From NCBI GenBank assembly GCA_964647825.1, contig CAZYJL010000018.1, positions 1 through 5,460 on the forward strand: a stretch of DNA of 5,460 nt. Reading direction: 5' to 3'. Source of the stretch: VFKI01 sp964647825 (GTDB lineage Bacteria > Pseudomonadota > Gammaproteobacteria > DSM-16500). Shown in pieces: positions 1-5,362 of the stretch; positions within the stretch are counted from its first letter, which is position 1, and every line of letters begins with the position of its first letter. The notes below the pieces were generated by a model. That model was given only the letters and a program-made list of their open reading frames with translations. It ran no database searches and had not been told where the DNA came from. The position numbers and the translations under genes were made by a program.

Positions 1-5
1 GCTAA

Positions 6-59
6 CGCACTATGTACTTTGCCCTTATCCCCGTTGGGGGGTCAAAGTACGTGCGCCCT
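6..59 (+). other. oriT: Putative origin of transfer (oriT), MOBQ/RSF1010-like nick region
   Basis: An 8-bp perfect inverted repeat, GTACTTTG (14-21) and CAAAGTAC (43-50), encloses a second small stem, CCCC (29-32) with GGGG (36-39). The outer stem can be extended by CGCAC (6-10) pairing with GTGCG (51-55), leaving a 3-base bulge TAT at 11-13. The right arm runs directly into TACGTGCGCCCT (48-59), one base different from the TAAGTGCGCCCT nick region known for RSF1010/R1162 and staphylococcal pGO1/pSK41-type oriTs, which share the inverted-repeat-then-nic layout. By analogy the relaxase would cut between G55 and C56 on the + strand. The relaxase gene is not in the window and would be expected beyond base 1. 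Architecture and motif are seen directly; function is inferred from similarity. Confidence 0.7.
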
Positions 60-73
60 GCCGGGGGCTAAAA

Positions 74-109
74 GACAAAACCCCTGCCGAAAATGGAAAC
101 AATTTTGTC
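74..109. repeat. Inverted repeat GACAAAA / TTTTGTC
   Basis: GACAAAA (74-80) and TTTTGTC (103-109) form a perfect 7-bp inverted repeat with a 22-base spacer. Read on the minus strand the right-hand end is followed by TTTT (73-70), so it could act as a weak terminator for the leftward operon, but the stem is AT-rich, the loop is long and the T run is short. It lies 15-50 bases beyond the putative nick site and could equally be part of the oriT accessory region. I see no gene in 1-218 and no convincing terminator between 219 and this repeat. Confidence 0.35.
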
Positions 110-218
110 CAAAATAAAACTCACCGTGGATTTGTAGTGGGCAGGCTGCGTAGCTTGCGCATTACTCTGACAACACTCGTCAAGTTAGGCTGTCTCACAA
201 ATTATTAGGTTTGCTTTA

Positions 219-647
219 TTATTTCTGACTATTTTCGTGCCACGCCTGTATATTTTCATACAGCTCCCGTGTATCGTTAGCATCGTATAGGTTTAGAAAC
301 ACATAATTGTCATTGTTGACCAATTCGAGATAGATGTACGGCGAGCTGGGCACCTTAACATACGCAAGACCCTCGCCAAGATTGCTAACTTTAACTCGAC
401 CCTTCTGGATATTCCCAACACCAAATCCTTTTCCGCGAATTAGCGTGGGAAGTTCCTCTATCAGTCTCACTGCGTATATTTCACTCTTGGTGACCGTGAC
501 TCCATATGAGGACTGAATGATTAGCTTATCACCATCCATTAATACAACCGGTTGCCGAAATCCAAGAACAAAGTCTCTGATAATCATAACAATGCCCACA
601 AGAATAATTGCCGCTATAATAATCTTGATTATAGATGATTTCTTCAT
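219..647 (-). CDS. Small membrane-anchored protein with bacterial PH-like domain
   Basis: The protein has 142 residues from the chosen start. Residues 3-24 are one strongly hydrophobic segment after a Lys-Lys start, a signal-anchor, followed by about 115 residues expected outside the membrane. The soluble part alternates short beta-type stretches (KLIIQS, GVTVTKSEIYAVRLIEELP, LAYVKV, YIYLEL, YVFLNLYD) and ends in a helix (DTRELYENIQAWH). This pattern, with the IxGKGFGVGNIQKGRVKV turn, matches the PH-like domain proteins (bPH_5-like) often seen in Firmicutes membrane and transporter loci. The assignment rests on pattern recognition. An ATG at 653 would overlap the permease stop as ATGA, but it lies only 2 bases after the GAGGTG site, while the ATG at 647 lies 8 bases after it, so 647 is preferred. 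As the last gene of the operon it may be an accessory to the transporter; its exact role is unknown. Confidence 0.8.
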   Translation of the reverse strand: MKKSSIIKIIIAAIILVGIVMIIRDFVLGFRQPVVLMDGDKLIIQSSYGVTVTKSEIYAVRLIEELPTLIRGKGFGVGNIQKGRVKVSNLGEGLAYVKVPSSPYIYLELVNNDNYVFLNLYDANDTRELYENIQAWHENSQK

Positions 648-649
648 AG

Positions 650-2605
650 TCATACCACCTCTTTTCGTATTTTTTCAACAATACTGCCACTGCGAATTTG
701 AGTAACTGAATATCGCATTGTGACCCATGTGATTAAAAATACACCAAGTATGCAATACACTAGGGCAAGCCACGGGAACTGATAATCAAAACCCATAGAG
801 AGCATCATGAACCGATGAATTAAAAACGAGGCGACACCGCCGAGCGGCAACCCAATAATAAGCGATTTAGCGGAGCATAATATGCTTTCAAGATTCAACA
901 TACGGTTTAGTCCATTATGCGCCATGCCAACACTTAGTAAAACCGCAAACTCTCGTGAGCGCGAACGCACATTTGTGGATATTGTGCTGATTACGTTAGT
1001 CAAACCTATAAGCGTCAGCATACCAACAAAACCGTAAATAAACACTTTTATTAAATTTATAATGTTGCGTATAGCGTCCGTTGCTTCTCTTACGTCATAT
1101 ACTTCAACATACATTTCCACTTCGCCGCTCTGTGGAATTAATTCGTTTACTGCAGCGTTCGCATGTTTCATAAAGCCAGAGGTATCTTTAGGGTTAGCAA
1201 ACCAATTGTAATACATTGCATCAAGCTTTGGTACAATTACAGTCAGTTCGCTTCTTGCCCCGGTGAAACCATGCAATAATTCCTCAGGCACTTCCCTAAG
1301 TTCGCCGTGTAATGTCACGTCCGTTGCGGGAAGACTAATGCTTTCGATATGAACCGTTTGATTGCCAAACACATATGGCACGAAAGCCGATTTTTTTCCG
1401 TCATTAGCGGTATATCTGTAAAAATTAACAAGGATATTTGAACCAAGCGGAACACCGGCCTGCCCACAAAGCTTGGCGTAATTCTCCCAATCCACAGTCA
1501 GCAACCAAACAGAAACGTCATAGTTACCATCACCCAGGCGATTTTCGATTACCTTAAACATTTCAGGCGTTATCATGCTTTCGGGTAGTGTTGCCGAACT
1601 GACATGATAAAAGCCTCCCACGCCAATTAGGTTTGCATCGGGAAATTCACGAAGCCTTGCTGTAACCGCATTTGCTGTGTCACTTTTAATGGGGCTATAT
1701 ATGAACTCTTCCGCTGCGCCTTTATCGCCGAATGAAATTTGATAAGCACTCATGGCTTGCGCCGCCACGGACACATCTATATTTGGAAACAATAAATTTG
1801 TCATATTGTTAACCTGTGCGCTAATTCCGCCAACCGTTACAAAAAGGATTACGCTGACAGTAAGCGACACCACAGTAGCCCGAAAATTGCGACTGCTGCG
1901 TTTTAGCGACTTGGCTGCAAGCAATCCCTCAAAACCAAATAGTTTTTCCACAAGGCGGTTTGTGCGGATTTGCTTTGCTTTAAGTTTAACCTCTCCCATT
2001 CCACGAATAGCATCAATGGCTGGGATTTTTGCCGCTTTGTACGCAGGAAGCCATGCAGAAAGCATTACGGTAGCGAATGCCACGATTACCGAAGCTGCTA
2101 TTGCTTGCCAAGCGATTACATATTCGAATATCAGTTCTGAGCCTATATCATCAATACTGTTCCAAGCGGATAAAAAATGATTGGCAACATTTACACCAAT
2201 GAAAGTAACAACTAGACCAAGTGCTATTCCAATCGGAATACCAATTACTGAAAGCATCAAACCTTCATACATAACCGTCCCGGCAATCTGCCGTTTTGTA
2301 GCCCCTACGCTTTTTAATATGCCAAACTGCGCCGTTCGTTCTCCGGCGCTTATACGAAACGCATTAGATACTACATTAACAGCTACAGTAACAATAATAA
2401 GACTAATAACAGCGCCAACACCAACGAGCGTTAGAGTATAAGTACCTTCGCCTATGTCTTTTGTGAACATATCGTAGCCACTGGCTAAAAACCCGTAAAC
2501 GGCATTTATCATGGCAGCGGATAAAACAATTCCGAGAAGTGTCCAAGCCGTGCGCTTACGGTTTATTATTATTTGGCTGTACGCCAATTTTGCAGTCAGT
2601 TTCAT
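650..2605 (-). CDS. ABC transporter permease, FtsX/BceB type
   Basis: A 651-residue membrane protein, the transmembrane partner of the ATPase encoded just upstream; its ATG overlaps the ATPase stop as ATGA, with GAGGTGG 7 bases before it. I count eight hydrophobic segments: about 20-42, 58-81, 112-138, 162-186, 243-264, 516-542, 573-598 and 611-632. Two FtsX core blocks are visible, each with a cytoplasmic coupling motif: RTAQFGILKSVGATKRQI (90-107) and REFAVLLSVG (551-560). Between segments 5 and 6 is a large extracytoplasmic domain (about 265-515), the hallmark of BceB-like permeases, which in characterised systems bind or remove cell-wall-active peptides from the membrane surface and signal to the partner kinase. 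The length is close to BceB (about 646 residues) but I find eight rather than ten membrane segments. The substrate cannot be read from sequence. The frame is open and intact throughout. Confidence 0.93.
   Translation of the reverse strand: MKLTAKLAYSQIIINRKRTAWTLLGIVLSAAMINAVYGFLASGYDMFTKDIGEGTYTLTLVGVGAVISLIIVTVAVNVVSNAFRISAGERTAQFGILKSVGATKRQIAGTVMYEGLMLSVIGIPIGIALGLVVTFIGVNVANHFLSAWNSIDDIGSELIFEYVIAWQAIAASVIVAFATVMLSAWLPAYKAAKIPAIDAIRGMGEVKLKAKQIRTNRLVEKLFGFEGLLAAKSLKRSSRNFRATVVSLTVSVILFVTVGGISAQVNNMTNLLFPNIDVSVAAQAMSAYQISFGDKGAAEEFIYSPIKSDTANAVTARLREFPDANLIGVGGFYHVSSATLPESMITPEMFKVIENRLGDGNYDVSVWLLTVDWENYAKLCGQAGVPLGSNILVNFYRYTANDGKKSAFVPYVFGNQTVHIESISLPATDVTLHGELREVPEELLHGFTGARSELTVIVPKLDAMYYNWFANPKDTSGFMKHANAAVNELIPQSGEVEMYVEVYDVREATDAIRNIINLIKVFIYGFVGMLTLIGLTNVISTISTNVRSRSREFAVLLSVGMAHNGLNRMLNLESILCSAKSLIIGLPLGGVASFLIHRFMMLSMGFDYQFPWLALVYCILGVFLITWVTMRYSVTQIRSGSIVEKIRKEVV
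655..661 (-). promoter_or_regulatory. Ribosome binding site that decides the PH-like protein start
   Basis: On the minus strand GAGGTGG (661-655) lies inside the last codons of the permease gene. It is 1 base from the ATG at 653 and 7 bases from the ATG at 647. Only the second spacing is normal, which favours translation from 647, just 2 bases after the permease TGA. Confidence 0.7.
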
Positions 2606-3285
2606 TGACGAACCACCTCATCCCTGAGGATTCGACCGTCACTAATTGTTATAACACGGTCGGCTTGGAGCGCAATTTTCTCGTCATGGGTTATTATTAT
2701 AAGCGTTTGTTTGTATCGCTTATTCGACAGCTTCAAAAGGTCTATTATCTCACGGCTTGATTTACTGTCAAGACTGCCCGTGGGTTCATCTGCAAGAATG
2801 AGCGCAGGGTCATTTATAAGTGCCCTGCCAATAGATACACGCTGTTGTTGTCCACCCGATAATTCGCTGGGCAAATGTTTCGCCCGGTCCGACAGGCCGA
2901 TTGTGTCAAGTATAATCCGTAATTTATCCTCATCGGGCTTCCGATTGTCTAAAAGGCGCGGTAAGCTGATATTTTCCTCTGCGGTTAGAGTCGGAATGAG
3001 ATTGTAAAATTGATAAATCAACCCGATATTACGGCGGCGAAAGATGGCAAGTTCACTCTCGTTTTGTTTGAAAATCTCGTTACCATCAACCGTGACTGTA
3101 CCAGAAGTCGGTCGATCAACTCCACCTATCAAGTGCATAAGTGTAGATTTGCCGGAGCCGGATGCGCCAACGATAGCGACAAATTCGCCTTTGTCTACGC
3201 TGAAGCTCACGCCGCTTAGCGCTGTAACGGTTGTGTTACCTTTGCCGTATGTTTTTTTCAGTTCTTTGACTTGAAGAATAGACAT
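2602..3285 (-). CDS. ABC transporter ATP-binding protein (BceA/LolD-MacB class)
   Basis: The 227-residue cytoplasmic ATPase powers the FtsX-type permease encoded downstream. All motifs are intact: Walker A GASGSGKST (40-48), Q-loop glutamine Q92 in YQFYNLIP, signature LSGGQ (142-146), Walker B LILADE (162-167) with catalytic E167, D-loop SLD (171-173) and switch histidine H200 in ITHD. The length and the sequence between motifs (ADEPTGSLDS) are typical of the MacB/LolD/BceA group that pairs with FtsX permeases. The start at 3285 is supported by AGGAGG at 3299-3294, 8 bases upstream. It is the first gene after a 91-bp gap that carries a probable regulated promoter, so it and the two genes after it probably form the inducible part of the locus. 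Its stop overlaps the permease start by 4 bases, implying coupled translation and equal amounts. Confidence 0.96.
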   Translation of the reverse strand: MSILQVKELKKTYGKGNTTVTALSGVSFSVDKGEFVAIVGASGSGKSTLMHLIGGVDRPTSGTVTVDGNEIFKQNESELAIFRRRNIGLIYQFYNLIPTLTAEENISLPRLLDNRKPDEDKLRIILDTIGLSDRAKHLPSELSGGQQQRVSIGRALINDPALILADEPTGSLDSKSSREIIDLLKLSNKRYKQTLIIITHDEKIALQADRVITISDGRILRDEVVRQ

Positions 3286-3316
3286 ATGTTAAGCCTCCTA
3301 CTTTCTGTTTGGCATC

Positions 3317-3382
3317 ATTCTATCAAGCCAAAGTGACTTTTCGGTGACTATTTGCCCATAGAAAGTGACAGTTTAGTCACTT
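3317..3382 (-). promoter_or_regulatory. Probable response-regulator operator and promoter of the transporter genes
   Basis: The gap between kinase and ATPase contains GTGAC (plus-strand reading) at 3333-3337, 3344-3348 and 3365-3369. Starts are 11 and 21 bp apart, one and two helical turns, as OmpR-family dimers prefer. The last copy is also the left arm of a perfect 7-bp inverted repeat, AAGTGAC (3363-3369) and GTCACTT (3376-3382), with 6-bp spacer AGTTTA; this repeat overlaps the kinase stop codon. On the minus strand a -10-like TAGAAT lies at 3322-3317, but the position 17 bp upstream has no -35 match; the repeats cover that region instead. This is the layout of an activator-dependent promoter. 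A start near 3310 would give a leader of about 25 bases ahead of the ATPase. Repeats are seen; binding by the local regulator is inferred from the parallel with the promoter between bceS and bceA. Confidence 0.6.
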
Positions 3383-4201
3383 ATAGAATTTAAGTGTAAG
3401 CGTTGCGCCTGAACCGTTTCCGCCACCGCTCACCTCAATATCACCGTTTTGCCCGCGCATAATAGCAAGTGCAAGCGGCAAGCCGATACCATAGCCTTTG
3501 TCGCTCTGTGAGCCCTCAAACCGCTTGAACAGATTTGCGATTGACCTATTGGTTATACCCGTACCACTGTCAGTTACAGAAATGAAGCGGCATATAGGGT
3601 TCATTCCGGATTCAATGCGGATTTTGCCGCCCTCCGGCGAATGCTCCGAAGCATTTTTGATTACGTTTGTCAACGCTTCGACAGTCCAGCGTTTGTCACA
3701 AAATATTTCCGTTTGGCCCAAGTTTTCTGTGCTTTGATTCTTTACGTCTAGCAAGATTTGAAGGGGTTCAAGTGCCATATTAATAAGCTCGTCTGACTGC
3801 AAACTTACCATCGAAAACGGAGCCACTCCTGCGTCAAGCTTCGCCATTTTCAAAAGTGCGGACACAAGCCATTCCAAGCGAGTAAGCCCTGTTTTAATAT
3901 TCGATAAAAACTCCGTCTGTTTATTCGGCGGTGCGTTTTCAATCAAATCAGCCATAATCATCATAGACGTAAGCGGAGTTTTAATCTGGTGGGAAATATT
4001 CTGAATGGTATCGCTCATTATATCACGTTCACGCTGGAGCGAGTCAACCTGCTCATTTTTAAGATTGGCAAGTGTGTGAATGTCATTTTTCAGTATACTC
4101 CAAAGACCTTCACGGTTATCGCGCAAGTCTATATTTTGTCCGTCAATAATTTTTCGAATATCGTCGGACAGTTTCTTTATTTCACTTTTTCTAATCAGCA
4201 C
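3377..4201 (-). CDS. Sensor histidine kinase, short form without membrane segments
   Basis: The two-component kinase partner of the upstream response regulator, 274 residues from GTG at 4201. In order: a charged N-terminal helix (about 1-65) like the HAMP-type linker after the membrane hairpin of BceS-like kinases; a HisKA H-box NISHQIKTPLT with phospho-accepting H71; and an ATPase domain with N-box N183 (IKNASEH), G1 DSGTG (211-215), F-box LFKRF and G2 GYGIGLPLALA (about 236-246). All catalytic motifs are intact. BceS-like kinases are usually about 330 residues and start with two membrane helices; none is seen here and there is no room for them, because the gene begins inside the end of the regulator gene (11-bp overlap). 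A TTG at 4210 would add only three residues and abuts the GGGGGA binding site, so GTG is preferred. It may be membrane-recruited through the transporter or act in the cytosol; that is inference. Confidence 0.92.
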   Translation of the reverse strand: MLIRKSEIKKLSDDIRKIIDGQNIDLRDNREGLWSILKNDIHTLANLKNEQVDSLQRERDIMSDTIQNISHQIKTPLTSMMIMADLIENAPPNKQTEFLSNIKTGLTRLEWLVSALLKMAKLDAGVAPFSMVSLQSDELINMALEPLQILLDVKNQSTENLGQTEIFCDKRWTVEALTNVIKNASEHSPEGGKIRIESGMNPICRFISVTDSGTGITNRSIANLFKRFEGSQSDKGYGIGLPLALAIMRGQNGDIEVSGGGNGSGATLTLKFYK

Positions 4202-4856
4202 GATAACCAATCCCCCGCACAGTTTCTATGTTTGTAGCAACCCCAAGCTTTTCACGCAAACGTTTGATATATACGGTTAGCGTGTTATCCTCAACAAAAT
4301 TGCCCGATGAATCCCAAATGCTCTCAAGTATCTGCGCGCGAGTGAGCACCTGCCCTTTGTTTGACGCGAAGGTCAATAGCAAGCGGTATTCAAGGGCGGT
4401 AAGCTCAAGTAATTCGCCATTTATATAGGCTTTTGCCGCCACCGTATCGATTTTTACACCACCAAGTGTCAACGCCGACAAACGACCGTTATTATCTTGC
4501 GCTGTCAACGTGCGTTTTACTCTGGCGAGCAGCTCACGCAGACGGAACGGTTTCGTTATATAATCGTCCGCACCGTCTTCAAACGCACGAACAATGTTGC
4601 CTTCATCGTCAACAACGGTCAGGAATATTACGGCTGTGTTTTTGCCTTTAAGGATTTCCCTAACCTCAAAGCCTGTTCCGTCAGGCAGTTGCATATCAAG
4701 TATAGCAAGGTCGAAAACAGAGTTTGATGCCTCAGCCTTAGCTTCGCTGACGGATTTACTGTGAACGGTGATATATCCTTCCTGCTCCAGTGCATACACA
4801 AGGCCAGATGCGATTATAGCGTCGTCCTCGACAAGTAAAATGCTTTTTGTTTTCAT
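4191..4856 (-). CDS. OmpR/PhoB-family response regulator
   Basis: A 221-residue DNA-binding regulator. The receiver domain (about 4-118) has the acidic cluster E10-D11-D12, phospho-accepting D54 in LAILDMQLPDG, T80 in IFLT and K102 in ITKPF, all intact. The winged-helix domain (about 128-221) shows ELTALEYRLL (151-160), the RAQILESIW segment, the recognition helix NTLTVYIKRLREKL (191-204) and the closing hairpin ETVRGIGYR. Domain order and length are normal for the family. It should be phosphorylated by the kinase encoded next and is the obvious candidate to bind the GTGAC repeats before the ATPase gene. Its ATG overlaps the TGA of a 45-codon upstream ORF (ATGA), and the sequence just before the ATG has only a weak ribosome binding site (GGTAA), so its translation probably depends on coupling to that ORF. 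Confidence 0.96.
   Translation of the reverse strand: MKTKSILLVEDDAIIASGLVYALEQEGYITVHSKSVSEAKAEASNSVFDLAILDMQLPDGTGFEVREILKGKNTAVIFLTVVDDEGNIVRAFEDGADDYITKPFRLRELLARVKRTLTAQDNNGRLSALTLGGVKIDTVAAKAYINGELLELTALEYRLLLTFASNKGQVLTRAQILESIWDSSGNFVEDNTLTVYIKRLREKLGVATNIETVRGIGYRAD
4211..4216 (-). promoter_or_regulatory. Ribosome binding site that decides the kinase start
   Basis: GGGGGA (minus strand, 4216-4211) can pair with the CCUCC of 16S rRNA with one G-U wobble. It lies inside the regulator gene, 9 bases before GTG at 4201 and directly next to TTG at 4210. The spacing fits GTG only. Confidence 0.55.
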
Positions 4857-4990
4857 AGCACAGAGTTACCATCATTGTCCATACCTATTATTACTTCTCC
4901 ACCCCCAGTATAATTAAGAAGTGACAATAGCACCCGTTCAAAAGGGTAGTTCAGTTTGCATTTATTCTCTATTCGGTTGTTTTTCTTCAT
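4853..4990 (-). CDS. 45-residue leader ORF resembling an AlbA_2 (Schlafen-like) N-terminus
   Basis: ATG at 4990 has AGGAG (5002-4998) 7 bases upstream and lies about 22 bases after the predicted transcription start. The frame runs 45 codons to a TGA at 4855-4853 that overlaps the regulator ATG as ATGA. The product starts MKKNNRIENKCKLN, continues FERVLLSLLNYTGGG and EVIIGMDNDGNSVL, then stops. This resembles the first part of AlbA_2 domains, where an N-R-I-E-x-K-x-x-L start is followed by a helix, N-Y-x-x-G-G and a strand of the form I-G-hydrophobic-D-x-D-G-N. The full domain is over 100 residues, so it is cut short, and conserved charged positions after the E-x-K pair look changed (C11, K12). 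It may be a decayed gene remnant kept because it couples translation to the regulator, or a real small protein. ORF, binding site and overlap are seen; the family link is from memory of the motif. Confidence 0.6.
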   Translation of the reverse strand: MKKNNRIENKCKLNYPFERVLLSLLNYTGGGEVIIGMDNDGNSVL

Positions 4991-4997
4991 TTGAATA

Positions 4998-5002
4998 CTC
5001 CT
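4998..5002 (-). promoter_or_regulatory. Ribosome binding site of the leader ORF
   Basis: AGGAG on the minus strand, 7 bases before ATG 4990. It is the strongest binding site upstream of the response regulator and argues that ribosomes enter the operon here rather than at the regulator ATG. Confidence 0.7.
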
Positions 5003-5018
5003 ATTATAAATTTAGTGT

Positions 5019-5047
5019 ATTATAACATTTATTCTGCCAAATGACAA
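5019..5047 (-). promoter_or_regulatory. Sigma-A promoter of the two-component operon
   Basis: On the minus strand TTGTCA (5047-5042, 5 of 6 matches to TTGACA) is followed after exactly 17 bp by TATAAT (5024-5019, perfect). A start near 5012 gives a leader of about 22 bases ahead of the small ORF at 4990. Near-consensus hexamers suggest largely constitutive expression of the leader ORF, regulator and kinase, in contrast to the promoter ahead of the transporter genes. Confidence 0.8.
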
Positions 5048-5111
5048 AACGAATTTACGGATTGGAATGATAATGAAGATAAGTTCTGACCTAATATATT
5101 ACTTAACGCCG

Positions 5112-5190
5112 AAAAATTACACTTGTTTCAAGCATTTGCAAACCCGCCAAAGCGGTGTTTGGGTTCTTTTGCGAATAAAGTGTAAATTTT
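5112..5190. repeat. Nested inverted repeats (hairpin within a hairpin)
   Basis: Outer arms AAAAATTACACTT (5112-5124) and AAGTGTAAATTTT (5178-5190) pair at 12 of 13 positions; the only mismatch is 5116 with 5186. Inside them CAAACCCGC (5139-5147) pairs with GCGGTGTTTG (5152-5161) through 9 bp with one bulged T (5156) and a CAAA loop (5148-5151). On the plus strand the inner hairpin is followed by GGTTCTTTT, a weak terminator-like tail. The structure is seen directly; its function is unknown. It could be an insulator or terminator for a neighbour, a recombination or protein-binding site, or a remnant of a small mobile element. Confidence 0.55.
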
Positions 5191-5199
5191 ACCCGTTAA

Positions 5200-5214
5200 G
5201 GGGTATAATTCCCC
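5200..5214. repeat. Small inverted repeat GGGG-TATAATT-CCCC
   Basis: Four G (5200-5203) and four C (5211-5214) flank TATAATT. The stem is short and not followed by a T run on either strand (the plus strand continues GAACAAAAAAG), so it is not a clear terminator. The enclosed TATAAT matches a plus-strand -10 hexamer, but no acceptable -35 lies 16-18 bp upstream. Confidence 0.25.
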
Positions 5215-5231
5215 GAACAAAAAAGCTCCTA

Positions 5232-5362
5232 TTGACAACAACCGGATTGAGTTAAAGATTTAGAGTTAGTTTGAGAACGTTACGTTGTAAACTTTTATTG
5301 TGTAGAGACCGTTACTAGCAATAAAATTGTTGATATATTATTTTGAAAAACCCTTGACAACA
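5232..5362 (+). repeat. Pair of TTGACAACA direct repeats
   Basis: TTGACAACA occurs at 5232-5240 and 5354-5362, 122 bp apart. Each starts with a perfect -35 hexamer TTGACA for plus-strand transcription, but the positions 16-18 bp downstream carry only poor -10 matches (AAAGAT near 5254; a T-rich run near 5377). They may be activator-type promoters for a gene to the right of the window, or chance. Confidence 0.25.

Noticed and set aside
160..185. Short inverted repeat CTGAC/GTCAA as a terminator after the PH-like gene
   Set aside because: Only 4-5 bp of stem and no T run follows on the minus strand.
1752..2441. Long plus-strand open frames opposite the permease gene
   Set aside because: They are antisense to an intact FtsX-type permease with clear motifs, and their products show no domain features.
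4191..4210. TTG at 4210 as the kinase start
   Set aside because: It directly abuts the GGGGGA site, leaving no spacing; GTG at 4201 has a 9-base spacing.
4919..4925. A further AAGTGAC copy, inside the leader ORF
   Set aside because: It has no partner copy one or two helical turns away, so a single 7-mer is not evidence for a second operator.
5003..5008. Second TATAAT (minus strand) just before the leader ORF binding site
   Set aside because: The hexamer 17 bp upstream (TAAATG) is a poor -35, and a start from here would fall at or past the ribosome binding site.
5067..5255. Plus-strand open frame of 62 codons
   Set aside because: It has no convincing ribosome binding site, it spans the nested inverted repeats, and its product has no recognisable motif.
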